From Megaleporinus macrocephalus (lineage: Eukaryota; Chordata; Actinopteri; Characiformes; Anostomidae), in the NCBI GenBank assembly GCA_021613375.1, contig CM038716.1, positions 14,680,274-14,744,273 on the forward strand: a DNA stretch of 64,000 nt. Reading direction: 5' to 3'. Positions within the stretch are counted from its first letter, which is position 1; each line of letters starts with the position of its first letter. The notes beneath the pieces are model-generated. The model saw nothing but the letters and a program-made list of their open reading frames with translations, made no database searches and was not told where the DNA came from. Below are positions 23,640 to 34,758 of this stretch, one piece after another. Position numbers and translations under genes: made by a program.

Positions 23640-23960
23640 TCCCAAGGGTCCTGGTTAGGGTTAGCTTTTGACCCTATTGGTTTCACGTCATCGGCACATC
23701 AGCTCCCAGTTAAATTCCTTATTACAGAACAGAACTAACAGTCTCTGTTGCTCTAAATGATCTTCTTCCATCCTAAGAAGTAGTAACGCATCCCCCACAT
23801 TCTCAGGCTTTATGTCTAGGATGAAAACCTACCTGCTTAGTCAAGACTTAGTCAAGATCTTCGGTGCAGGTCTTGGGATTTATGGATGTCTGTAAACACC
23901 TGATCGTCCAGCACATCCTCTGAAATGAAGGGTGTTGATGTAACAGCCTGAACTCTGCTA
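23640..23960 (+). mobile_element. possible LINE 3' end fragment
   Basis: The + strand reads SRMKTYLLSQD, like the Lys-Thr-Tyr-Leu segment near the C-terminus of many fish LINE ORF2 proteins, followed by non-coding sequence. Short and without an RT core. Confidence 0.4.
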
Positions 23961-23976
23961 AGAGCGCTTTATAGCA

Positions 23977-24190
23977 GATGTTGGATCATCATTGCTGTGA
24001 GGACTGGTTGAACGTTAGTGAGGTCAGGTACTGATGTTGGATGATCAGTTCTGCTTAAATTTATCCAAAAGGTATTGGACGGAGCTTCATCGCTTCAGAA
24101 GACAGCTCCACAGTTTAAACTCCACTATCTCCACTATTTGTAGGGTGACCTTACAGTCCATAGAACTTGTGTATGTGAGCAGCTGAGCAC
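23977..24190. repeat. interspersed repeat, copy 1 (second copy 26030-26225)
   Basis: Shares gctgtgaggactggttgaac, cgttagtgaggtcagg, gagcttcatcgcttcagaa and agggtgaccttacagtc with 26030-26225. Resembles the decayed body of a common fish DNA transposon. Confidence 0.65.
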
Positions 24191-24719
24191 AAGCAATAGA
24201 TGGATAGTCTTAAATGAACTCCAGAGAAGCCGTCTGGATATTTATGGACATATACAGCCAACGGTACACTGAAATGTTTCAGTGCTAATGTTATTCCTCA
24301 GTGTTTCTTGAAAACCTGCACCCACAGTTCTGGACAAGCTAACTGAAATGAACTTTGCTAGCTGATGGAAACTGAACGTCTTAATCTGTTTTTAATTAAA
24401 TTAGTTGTTAATAATCTAAACTTACCGTCTGCTTACCGGAATCAGGGTTTCCAGCAAGATTGATAGCACCAAACATGCTTTCATATTAAATACACAATAT
24501 ACTGTGCCTCAGCATGAGTCATTTAAAAAATCTTGTTTTTTAAATGTAATTTTTAATTATTAGATATTTATACTCATATATATTAGATATTTATACTCAT
24601 ACCATATTAGTACAGGTACATTTGTGTTATTAAATTTTCACAGTATCCTGCAATTCAGAGAGTGAACTCTGGATGGCAGCAGAGTCAAAGAAATGAAGGC
24701 TGTTCTGCCATTGCACCTG

Positions 24720-24727
24720 TGTGTGTT

Positions 24728-24817
<90 letters not shown>
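24720..24817. repeat. (GT)n(AT)n microsatellite
   Basis: About 30 bp of GT then about 65 bp of AT. A similar mixed GT/AT/GT tract lies at 25050-25115. Confidence 0.95.
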
Positions 24818-24821
<4 letters not shown>

Positions 24822-24869
24822 TATGCCTCTTATTCTCCCTAGTATTCTTTTCTTCTTTTAATTCTATAA

Positions 24870-25045
24870 ATTAATTAATTCAAATGAAGATCCAAAGAAC
24901 AGCACATTTCCACACTTACAGACTGTAGTTCATCTGATTCTCTGTATACTTTATTACTCTGTTCTTTAATGATCAGGACCCCCACAGGGCAGAGCAGGGA
25001 GGTGGGTCATTCTCAGCATTGTAGTGACACTGGCGTGGTGGTGGT
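24870..25045 (-). repeat. interspersed repeat family, minus copy
   Basis: The reverse complement matches the + copy at 54290-54540: cagtgctgagaatgatccac, a ctgctctgtggtggtcctg-like stretch and a gaactacagtctgtaagtg-like end are all present in the same order. A common fish dispersed repeat I cannot name with certainty. Confidence 0.7.
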
Positions 25046-25053
25046 GTTATGTA

Positions 25054-25114
<61 letters not shown>

Positions 25115-25124
25115 CTGTGTTTGT

Positions 25125-25345
25125 CTGGTTTATGTCACACTTTGGGGACCAAAATCTGGTCATATATTGATGTATTGGGGACCTTTCATCATTGTAAGGA
25201 CCACAGGCTGGTCCCCATAAGGTAAATAAATATTATATAAATAAATTTTAAATAAATTAATTTTAAGGTTAGTGTTACAGTCAAAGCTCGGTTAGTCTAG
25301 TAGTAGCTCTCTGAAGAGTTCACAGAAAGAGGTTTTTGTGCTTGT
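25125..25345. repeat. interspersed repeat, related copy at 26340-26520
   Basis: Both segments share a taaggacca block, gttacagtcaaagctcggtt and gttcacagaaagag in order. Dispersed repeat of unknown class. Confidence 0.65.
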
Positions 25346-25364
25346 ATGTGTCATTTTCACCATC

Positions 25365-25855
25365 ACCACCACTGTAAACACCACCATCACTGTAAACACC
25401 ATCACCACCACTGTAAACACCACCATCACTGTAAACACCATCACCACCACTGTAAACACCATCACCACCACTGTAAACACCACCATCACTGTAAACACCA
25501 TCACCACCACTGTAAACACCACCACCACTGTAAACACCATCACCACCACTGTAAACACCATCACCACCACTGTAAACACCACCATCACTGTAAACACCAT
25601 CACCACCACTGTAAACACCATCACCACCACTGTAAACACCACCATCACTGTAAACACCATCACCACCACTGTAAACACCATCACCACCACTGTAAACACC
25701 ATTACCACCACTGTAAACACCACCATCACTGTAAACACCATCACCACCACTGTAAACACCATCACCACCACTGTAAACACCATCACCACCACTGTAAACA
25801 CCATTACCACCACTGTAAACACCACCATCACTGTAAACACCATCACCACTGTATC
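25365..25855. repeat. 18/21-bp minisatellite with 24 TGTAAACA sites
   Basis: Alternating 18-bp (ctgtaaacaccaccatca) and 21-bp units. TGTAAACA occurs 24 times; its reverse complement TGTTTACA is a forkhead-type site. Intergenic, between the lsamp and gap43 3' ends. The His-rich frame it creates is an artefact. Confidence 0.97.
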
Positions 25856-26029
25856 TGAATCATTTCACACCAAAGCTCTCTAAATCTCTCTGTTTACACT
25901 TCAATCACTGAAATATGTATTTTATTAATGTCTCTACACTGACAGTCATTTTCTGGGTGGTGTTGGTTTGGGGACTGTTGGAGATTCAGTTGAAAGGTAT
26001 GTAGTGTAACTCTACTGGGAAGGCTTTAG

Positions 26030-26225
26030 ATTAGATGTTGGAACATTGCTGTGAGGACTGATTGAACGTTAGTAAGGTCAGGGAGTGATGTTCGATGATT
26101 AGTTCTACTTGAATTCATTCAGAAGGTATTTGATGGAGCTTCATCGCTTCAGAAACCACAGCTAGAGGTTCAAGTTGTACGACCTGGCATTGACAGGGTG
26201 ACCTTACAGTCATTAGAACTTATAT
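26030..26225. repeat. interspersed repeat, copy 2
   Basis: Partner of 23977-24190, same orientation, with the same ordered blocks. Confidence 0.65.
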
Positions 26226-26237
26226 TTAAACACATGC

Positions 26238-26343
26238 ACAGCGTCCTGCATGTGTTCCTCCACCGTGCAGGTACTTTGCTTCGTTGGTTTGGGGACAGTT
26301 GGAGATGCAGTTGAAAGGTATGTAAGTATGAAACCAGTAAACA
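26238..26343. repeat. 106-bp duplicated segment (partner 26768-26874)
   Basis: cacagcgtcctgcatgtgtt through accagtaaacatg is repeated almost exactly 530 bp to the right. A weaker third piece (ggtttggggactgttggag) lies near 25965-26000. Confidence 0.88.
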
Positions 26344-26607
26344 TGGTTAGGCATGAATGAAAAGTAATGTTGTAAGGACCATTAACTGGTCACCATAATG
26401 TAAATAAATAATTTATATGGTTAGAGTTACAGTCAAAGCTCGGTTTGACCAAATGAATGGTAGTCTATATAATAGGAGTTCACAGAAAGAGTTTTTTTGT
26501 GTGTGTGTATGTGTCATTACAATACAATTGACCACACTGGGTGATTTATGAACATAGAATTATTTAAGAATAAATATTCCAGATTTATGTTACTTACCAA
26601 AAACTTA

Positions 26608-26710
26608 TACAGTGGTGGTGAAGGGAACCAGACGTCCACCTCTAAAAGCTTCCTCACAGAAAGTTATTAATGTCTAAGATTAAAGGCTGAGATGTTGTTT
26701 TATGATATTT
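26608..26710. repeat. dispersed repeat, partner at 54808-54915
   Basis: Both copies have ggaaccagacgtccacctct, then aaaagct, ctcacag and gttatta in order. A shorter relative is at 30660-30720. Confidence 0.65.
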
Positions 26711-26767
26711 TTGAGAAAACATTGACCTTAAAATATAAAATTTTACCGTCAACAACTCTAGAAGTGC

Positions 26768-26874
26768 ACAGCGTCCTGCATGTGTTCCTCCACCGTGCAG
26801 GAACTTTGCTTCGTTGGTTTGGGGACAGTTGGAGTTGCGGTTGAAAGGTATGTAGTATTAAACCAGTAAACATG
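26768..26874. repeat. duplicated segment, second copy
   Basis: Near-identical partner of 26238-26343, just beyond the candidate gap43 poly(A) site. Confidence 0.88.
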
Positions 26875-26972
26875 AAAGCTAACGTAGAGGCAGCCAATGA
26901 CTCTACTCTGGAAAGCTTCGGTCCATTCACAAACACAGCACACGCGTCTTGTGATGATAATTGGCACATTTC

Positions 26973-26978
26973 TTTATT
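26973..26978 (-). terminator. candidate gap43 poly(A) signal
   Basis: TTTATT on + is AATAAA on the gap43 strand. The bases beyond it on that strand include gtgtgctgtgtttgtg, a good GU-rich downstream element. Confidence 0.55.
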
Positions 26979-27631
26979 TCGAAAACAGACATTGAAACTT
27001 TTTTTTCCACAATTGAACTCCTTTTTAGATTCAAACTTGACATTGCACTCACGTGAACATAGGAAAAGGCTGTATTTTTCTTTTCGTCATCTTTTTTTTT
27101 CTTCGTCTTCTAGTTGTTTCGCGTTTCGATTTTTTCTCTTTTCATATTTTAAACATCAGCGCAGGAAATATCTCCAATTGATATCAAACCGTCATAACAA
27201 CACCAAGGACATCGAAGAAAGAAGCCACACGTTTTGGTTTACCGTGACCGCGAGAAGGTTCCCCTCTCAGGAGGAATTCCCATGCAAGGAAATCAGATGG
27301 GTTCAAGCTATCCATGAAATGCTGGCCAAAACAATGCGTCAACATAGAACACTGAAGGGGAATATAATACTTCTCCCTCTCAAAGAGCAGTGCACTACTA
27401 CTATGGGTCGATGGGAAAGGCGTTAAAGGTGTACTCGTGTGCCTGTGCGCGAGTGTGAAGAACTAGGAATGCAAACCAGGGTCGAACGGCTGGAGTAAGA
27501 AAATGTGTCGTCTGTCCTTTGGTGAAGTCGATGAAAGTACGGGCTCGGACTCTCGTCTGTTTCTCGCACGCCGAAGCAGCCAGCACCAGATCACTTCACT
27601 GCTAGCTTGAGCCGCAAGTTGCATATGGAAA

Positions 27632-27692
27632 CTCCCCCCCCGGCCCCCCGCCCCGCCTCCCCGACCTCCCCGACCTCCCGCCCGAACCCCCC
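27632..27692 (-). promoter_or_regulatory. G-quadruplex-type run in the gap43 3'UTR
   Basis: A C-rich block on +, so the gap43 RNA carries many G-tracts of 3-9 separated by short loops, more than enough for a (G3+N1-7)4 motif. Confidence 0.6.
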
Positions 27693-27830
27693 GAAGATGT
27701 AAGAAATTCATTGCCACACGAAAAAATAGGACGAACAAATAAAAACTGACTGCTTTGTTCCACAATCAGAGGGCGAAGAGCAACCTTTTCATAATGATCT
27801 GTTACCACTTTACAACTCTGCCTCGTCTTC

Positions 27831-27910
27831 TTAAGCCTTCTCGTCCTCGTCCTCCTCCTTGCCCGCTTCCGAAACGGCGCCGTCTGCTGGCTCGGAGTCG
27901 TCTGCAGCAT
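27831..27910 (-). CDS. gap43: gap43 exon 3: acidic C-terminus and stop
   Basis: Acceptor attcgcag. AT completes an Asp codon with the last base of exon 2; the frame then reads [16 protein letters not shown] and KEEDEDEKA, with stop TAA at 27831-27833. The short acidic terminal exon is typical of GAP43. The protein length (237) and tail composition fit; residue identity in this tail is normally low between fish and mammals. Confidence 0.88.
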
Positions 27911-30900
27911 CTGCGAATGGGGAGAGAGCGTAACAGGTGAGGTAGGTTCCAGGATAGGTGTCGGTTGCTTTGATTGCGGCTTCCATTCTTTACACACCCC
28001 CAAAGTTCAGTCTTAGAACTTTACAGTCTTAGAACCTAGAACTTAGAACTCAACTAACCCAAATACTACACACACAGTAAAACCACACTCACCATTTGAG
28101 TTGACCTTAAAACAGGTGGGGCATAGTGGAACCTGACCACTGGGTTAAACACGTCAGTGTACACACATACACACACACACACTAGTGAAGAGACACACTA
28201 GGGGCATTGAAACACACACACACACACACACACTAGTGAACACACACACTAGGGGGCAGTGAAACACCCACGCCTTTAGATCTGAGAACATCCTCAGATC
28301 TTCTGTCCATCCTTCCACTGTGAGAAGACACCTCAACACTGTGGGTTTGAAAAGATGTGTAGATGTTCAAGAAGCTCCTCACCGAGAAAAGGAGATACAG
28401 ACACAACAAACAAAGAAGCTGAACACTGGACTGACCACCCCAGAGTCCAGAACCCCAACACCACTGAAAGGACTGACCACCCCAGAGTCCAGAACCCCAA
28501 CACCACTGAAAGGACTGACCACCCCAGAGTCCAAAACCCCAACATCACTGAAAGGACTGACCACCCCAGAGTCCAGAACCTCAACACCACTGAACGGTCT
28601 GACCAACCCCAGAGTCCAGAACCTCAAAACCACTAAACGGACTGACCACCCCAGAGTTCAGAACCTCAACACTTCTGAATGGACTGACCACCCCAGAGTC
28701 CAAAACCTCAACAACACTGAATGGACTGACCACCCCAGAGTCCAAAACCTCAACACCACTGAAGGGACTGACCACCCCAGAGTCCAGAACCTCAACACCA
28801 CTGAACGGTCTGACCAACCCCAGAGTCCAAAACCTAAACACCACTGAATGGACTGACCACCCCAGAGTCCAGAACCTCAACACCACTGAACGGACTGACC
28901 ACTCCAACCCTAGTCCAGAACCTCAACACCACTGAATGGACTCACCACCCCAAAGTCCAGAACCTCAACACTATTAAATGGACTGACCACCCCAGAGTCC
29001 AGAACCCCAACACAACTGAATGGACTGACCACCCCAGAATCCAGAACCTCAACACCACTGAATGGACTGACCACCCCAGAGTCCAGAACCTCAACAACAT
29101 ATTAGATGTTCTTATTGATGAAATACACGTATTGATCAGATATAGATTTTTAAACTATCCATATACAGTATCTGGTTTGAGCTTGGCTTCATTAGTTGGA
29201 CCTCTGGAAGTTAGAAGTTTGCCACTAAGCAGCAGAAGTGCGATCAACGTCTAAGACTGAACTTCTCAGACTGTGGAAGGAATGGAAGCTGTAACAGAGG
29301 TAAAGTGTGGACCCTCTAAACACTGATTAGATTTACTTGTACATGTAAGAAGAACCCATCGTTGGTAGACTGATGTACGAACCACATGTTTATCATGTCT
29401 GAGTTCCTCAGATCAGACCAGCGGGCTAGGATTTCACTAATGCGTGGCTTCATGTGTCGTTCAGAAGAGGCGGCGATCCAGGAAACGCTGTCCTTCATGG
29501 TTGCTAAGTGTTCCTGCAGAATCTGCGAGAACATCGTTAAAGCCTAATTGTGGTCAAGTCATGCACTTTAGATTGAATCGCTCGGCCCACATCAGTATGG
29601 ATCTCTGGGTGGACCCGCCGCGCACTTACAGCCCGAACTAGCCGATCCAGAAGCAGGAGATCGATGCGGTAATTCAGTTAGACCAAAGCTCATCCTGTTT
29701 TCCCTTCAGGAATCATCGACGTGCAATAACAAGTATGGCCAACGTCTTTGGCTAATTATCTCCGAGACGGAGCGCCGCGCGTGCTTGGCGAGTGAAAATC
29801 ACGTCTGCTGACGGAGCGGCGCTGGCGAACCCAGGAACCGGCCTTTCTTCCCTCGCTCGAGCGTTAAATTCGTTCTCACACTTGTTTGTTCCGCTGCGCT
29901 CGCCATTCTGTCCGGCTGATTACGTTTTTGATGGAGCCGCTACTCTCCTTCCTCGCAATCAGGAGGCGTTAATGAAAAGCTCCCCGCCGGAGCTTCACAC
30001 CTTTTAAAGGACTGAGGTCATAATCAGCGCCTCTGACGTCGGAAGGTTTAAGAAGAATCTGTGGTGTTTGTTTAAATCACTGCTGGTCTTTTCTAGATTT
30101 GAGCGTCTACAGTTGACCAACAGGTGGGGCAGTCGTGGCCTGAAGGTTCGGGATCTGGTCTTGTGACCGGAAGGTCGGTGGTTCGATCCCTGGGACGAGC
30201 AGGACACGACTGAGGTGCCCTTGAGCAAGACACCTAACCCCAACTGCTCTGGGCCCCTAGTGTTTTCACTAGTGTGGGTGTCTCGCTGCACGGATGGGCA
30301 AACTAGTTCTAAATTCAACCATAGCGGAGCGGGCAATGTTAGCGTGGGTGAACGAGAGGTCAGGCCCCGACCGGAGCTGGATATACAGTACTGTACAGCA
30401 CAGGTTGTAGGCACTTGGGCATTAATATATATTAAAATCTACTTTTTCAGGTGACATACTGTTTATAAACATGAGTAACTGTGTATTATCCTTACCATCT
30501 ACCTGGAAATTGGGCCAATCTAATTTTTCTTGAAACCCTTTTTCTTTAAAAGCTCTTGTGAAGCTTGAACCCGTAGATTCTGAGTTTAGATTTGATAGAA
30601 ATATTTTTTTTTCCATATTTCTGCATAACTGATGGTTCAAACGTACTGACTCAGGGTTCTTTACAGTGGTGGTGATGGGAACCACCACCATAGCTTTTTA
30701 TTTAATATCATCACCAGTGAATGTGCATGCGCTTTCTAGGTGTCCAAAGAATATATATCTACATTTTTTACCATTTCTAATTTTTTTTACATCATTTAAA
30801 CGTGACACCTGAAATTTCTTGATTAATGGACCAATAGAAATGCTTTAAAATGGCTTCAAAATCTCATTAGAAGTTGGTAAAGCTTGTGTCTGTAAAGTTA

Positions 30901-33900
30901 GTATTTTGGAGAGATGCTCTGTTTTCTTGGATGTTTATGGTAGTTAATATTGGTAAACATGAAATTCTATCTTCCACCTTCATGTACCTCCAGAGTTCTG
31001 GGGTCTCGTGTTGGCCGGCTGCTCCAGCATTGGCTGGCTGGTAGCTCACTTGTTGCAGCAGCTCTTCAACAGCTACTCAATACTTGGTTTACCAGTTCTT
31101 TCTACTGGAGATGCTCTTCCATAGTTTAAAGATCTCACTCAGTATGAAAACAGAATAACAGTTCAATCTCTTCAGCAGCCTTGCGCAAGTTTACAAATAC
31201 ACTACACCCTCAGATGAAAGTTAGGAGGCTGTCTATGGGGTGGTGCCCTCAATAACACCTCAATACCTTCAGTTCGGGAAGATAATTTGATTGAAATTAT
31301 ATTGTATATGAGTATATGAATCTGGTCTCCAGACTTTTTATTTTATTGTCCAGGTTTTTTAAATGTATCACTGGAAAAACTGGTGTATGCTAAGAAGTTG
31401 GACCTTAAAACCACTGATGGACCTTTAAGGGTTTGTTTTTACCTTGATGATCTAAAGCGTAGCTGCATTGTACCCTTGTTTTTGAACCATATACAAGATA
31501 TTGTAAAGTTTTTCAAAGGTTTCCAGGAGTAGTTACAGTTGCTGGGCTCTGAAGGACCAACTAGGTAAACCAATCTGCTGTAGCGCCACCCTGAGGCAGA
31601 CCAGCTCTGGTTAGTTAAGAAGTTTATTTTTTTATGGACCCTCCAGAATTTTAATTTTGCGAGCATGACTGGGGGTCTGTAGGCCGACTGTAGGATCTTC
31701 TAGAATGAAGAACTTGTGACCGTATTTAAGCAGATGTTTCCGGAAACCCACCTTTGTTGTCTTGTGTTTGGTTTGCTTCCTCACAATCGGCTGTCTCGCT
31801 AGCAGCGGCAGGCACGTCGGCTTGTTTGGCTTCCGCCTTCTCCTCCTCCTCCTTCTTGTCTGCGTTTACATTCTCGGCGGGTTTCTCGGCCTCGGCGGTG
31901 GGCACTTCTCCGGGTTTCTCCGCTTCCTTCGCCTCCTCCTTGGCTTCCTGCTTGGCAGGAGGTTCCGAGGGGGACTTGGCTGCAGGAGCTTCAGTCTTGC
32001 CTTCGTCGGGCGCGGCCGGAGAGTTAGCAGGCGGTTCGGTCACGGGGCTTTTGGCCTTCTCCTCGCTGGCCTCCTCGGCCGGTTTCTCCGCGGCGGGGGA
32101 AGCGGCTTCCTCCTTCTTCTGCTCCTCCTCGCCGGCCCCTTCCTTGGGCGCCTCCTCGGACGCCTCAGCCGCATCAGCCTCTGCCGCCTCCGGGGCGGCC
32201 GGACTGTCCTCCTCCTTGTCGTCGTCCTTCATTTTTTTCCGGATTATGTGTCCCCGGAAGCTGGCCTGGATCTTGGTGGCCGCCTTGTGGGCTTTGTCCT
32301 CTGGTTTGGTGCCATCCTGTTTGATCTCCTGGTCAGCCTCTTCATTCTTCTCCACCTGGGGGTCAGAAATGAAGGTTAAGGTCATGGCGTGGTCACCCTG
32401 TGTTCTCCACGAAGCATCAACATGATACATAAACACCAAAAAACCCAAACACGTGCCATAGATGGTTGGGTGACTCTAGAACGTTGAATAAATGGACGCT
32501 TAAATGGACATAAATGCAGGATTTGCTCTACGTTCACAGCCCTGCCAATCACTACACCAGCTGAATATATAATCAGAGCTGATCCAGTAGGTGTAGGCGG
32601 TCTTACAATAAGCCATGAGGCTGGCAGAGTAACACAAGGCCTACTGTGGCCTATTGTAATGGTTGTATAGCATAGTGGATAACACCACCACCCAACACGT
32701 GGAAGGTAAACGATTGATTTCCAACCATGCAGTGCCAGATACAATGTCCTGGTCAATTTAGGTCCAACATAATGTAAATCTAGGTCCAAATTACATCATC
32801 ACCAAATAAGAAATGGCCTAAAATATCAAAATAATAATGTTTTTGTGTGTTTCTTTGTAACAATAAGTTTAAAAAGCTTATGTAACAGTTATATATGTTT
32901 GGTTAATTGCACTTTCCACGCGGTACAGACACTCAAATGGACTCTGTTTGAACACAGTGTTTACAGCGGGACCGCTTAAGCGGCACTAAAGCGGCACAAC
33001 AGTGTCTCTGTAGCTCCGGCCAAAGACGCTGCTTCTCAGAAGCAGGATAATTATCCAGCAGCTCCGGCAAAGACACCACGCTGAGCCTTAAACACCACGC
33101 CGGAGTTGTGCACTCTGCTGGAAGCCATGTTTGCCTGACAGACTTTAAGCAAGCAGGAAACCTGCAGCTGTTAGCTACGTGATTAGCGGGCCGCAGATTT
33201 GTGTTAGTGGCGCTTTGGTGAGGCGTTATGGCTCGTACCGACGGGAACTGGGTTTGCTAACCGTGTGCTAATGATGTGTAGTGTTTTACTGGGTTAGAAA
33301 TACTCAAAATATAAATAGAATTAAATAAATGTGCTTAAAGTTTTGGGTTCTAACTGCTAAATACTCATCAAATACACAAGGTTCCTTTGGAAATGGAGGT
33401 TCTAAAGTTAAGGCCTTTGTTAGAACTCACTGCACCCGATAGAATAAACACAGAGACTCAAACAGAAGCTCACAAACTCTACGCAATGTAGGTAGTGTTT
33501 AGCATCCGAGCTTAAAAGTTTGGGAATGTCCATGCAGTTCCTAAACACATCAATAAATAAATAATAATTTTTTTGTCCCATAAAATGTGCATTTATTATG
33601 TTATATGTCCAAAGTTTTAAATACAAGAGCATTTAATCTAAGCTGAACTAAGCCTAAACAGCCTATCGTCATGGTTATGATGTCATAGCCATGAGTAAAT
33701 TCAGCTTAAAGCTGTACTGTTAATGGCTGTCACTGAGTTAACTGAAATAAGGAACCGACTCCTTCAGACTATAGATCTTAGAACCTGACGGGTTGTTTAA
33801 ACACTTTCAGCCCAGACTGCTTTTGGAATGAGACAGAATACAGGACAGCCAGTCAGAACAGAGCTCATTTACATATCCTGAGGAAACGTTGGCTACTGGT

Positions 33901-34705
33901 CTTATGAAAATGGACTGTATTTGGGACGTAGACCCACTCCAGACGGGCACTGATTAAACAACACAATGAGAAAATATAAATCTAGGTCTGAGGGAAACTG
34001 TGAGAGTACCTGCCCAAAACATCAAGAGCAGGAGCATCAAAGACTGAGTGGGCTCGTCTGAACGAACTGCAATACTGACGGACATCAACACTTTCATGTC
34101 GACTACAGAAGAAATCAAATGAGTCGGTGCTGTTCATGGAAATCTGCACCAGATGCTCATAAAATCGTTAGGACTCTGTTCAGAACGGCCCACCGATCAT
34201 CATACTGGGCACTGTTTAGGGTCTTATAGGGAACTGTTTTTGTCTAGGTGTCCGAAACTACAACCTGTTCACTATACAGTGCAGTTCAGGCTTGACTGAG
34301 TTTGTAACTATACTCTGTTCACTATATGTGCTCTGTGAACCGTACAGGGAAATTATGTAATAGTGAGTGTTCAGTATAGTGCTCCTGATTTTTCAAACGT
34401 AGAGCAATCCCTAAATTGTGAATAGTGACAGTGCAATAGTGAACAGGGTACTATATAGTACATATGGTATATCTTTGAATATAACCCAAAATAATGTACT
34501 ATAAAGTGAACAGGGTATAGTTTCAGATATACCCCAAAGCAGGCACTATAAAGTGAGGAATGTTTGGTTTTAGATAAACAGGTTCTATAAATATACCCTG
34601 TTCACTATACAGTTCTGGGGTATTTCAAAAACTATACCCTATTCACTATTTTGGACAATGTCTGAAACTACAATGTCTGTTATAGTGAAAAGGGAATAGA
34701 TGTAC

Positions 34706-34758
<53 letters not shown>

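Larger units (their letters stand above)
26955..27830 (-). other. gap43: probable gap43 3'UTR
   Basis: About 0.87 kb downstream of the gap43 stop, ending near a minus-strand AATAAA (26973-26978) followed by a GT-rich stretch. It includes a strongly G-rich run on the mRNA strand (C-rich on + at 27632-27692) and A-rich tracts opposite the T-runs at 27000-27130. No other ORF of interest. Confidence 0.6.

Noticed and set aside
25292..25883. His-Cys-Lys-rich frame as a metal-binding protein
   Set aside because: Open frame from an 18/21-bp repeat; several frames open at once.
28320..28907. 175-residue frame Pro-Lys-Thr-Thr rich
   Set aside because: 42-bp minisatellite artefact in gap43 intron 2.
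30123..30195. A functional tRNA gene
   Set aside because: A and B boxes present but the stems do not form a cloverleaf by eye and the downstream block is SINE body.
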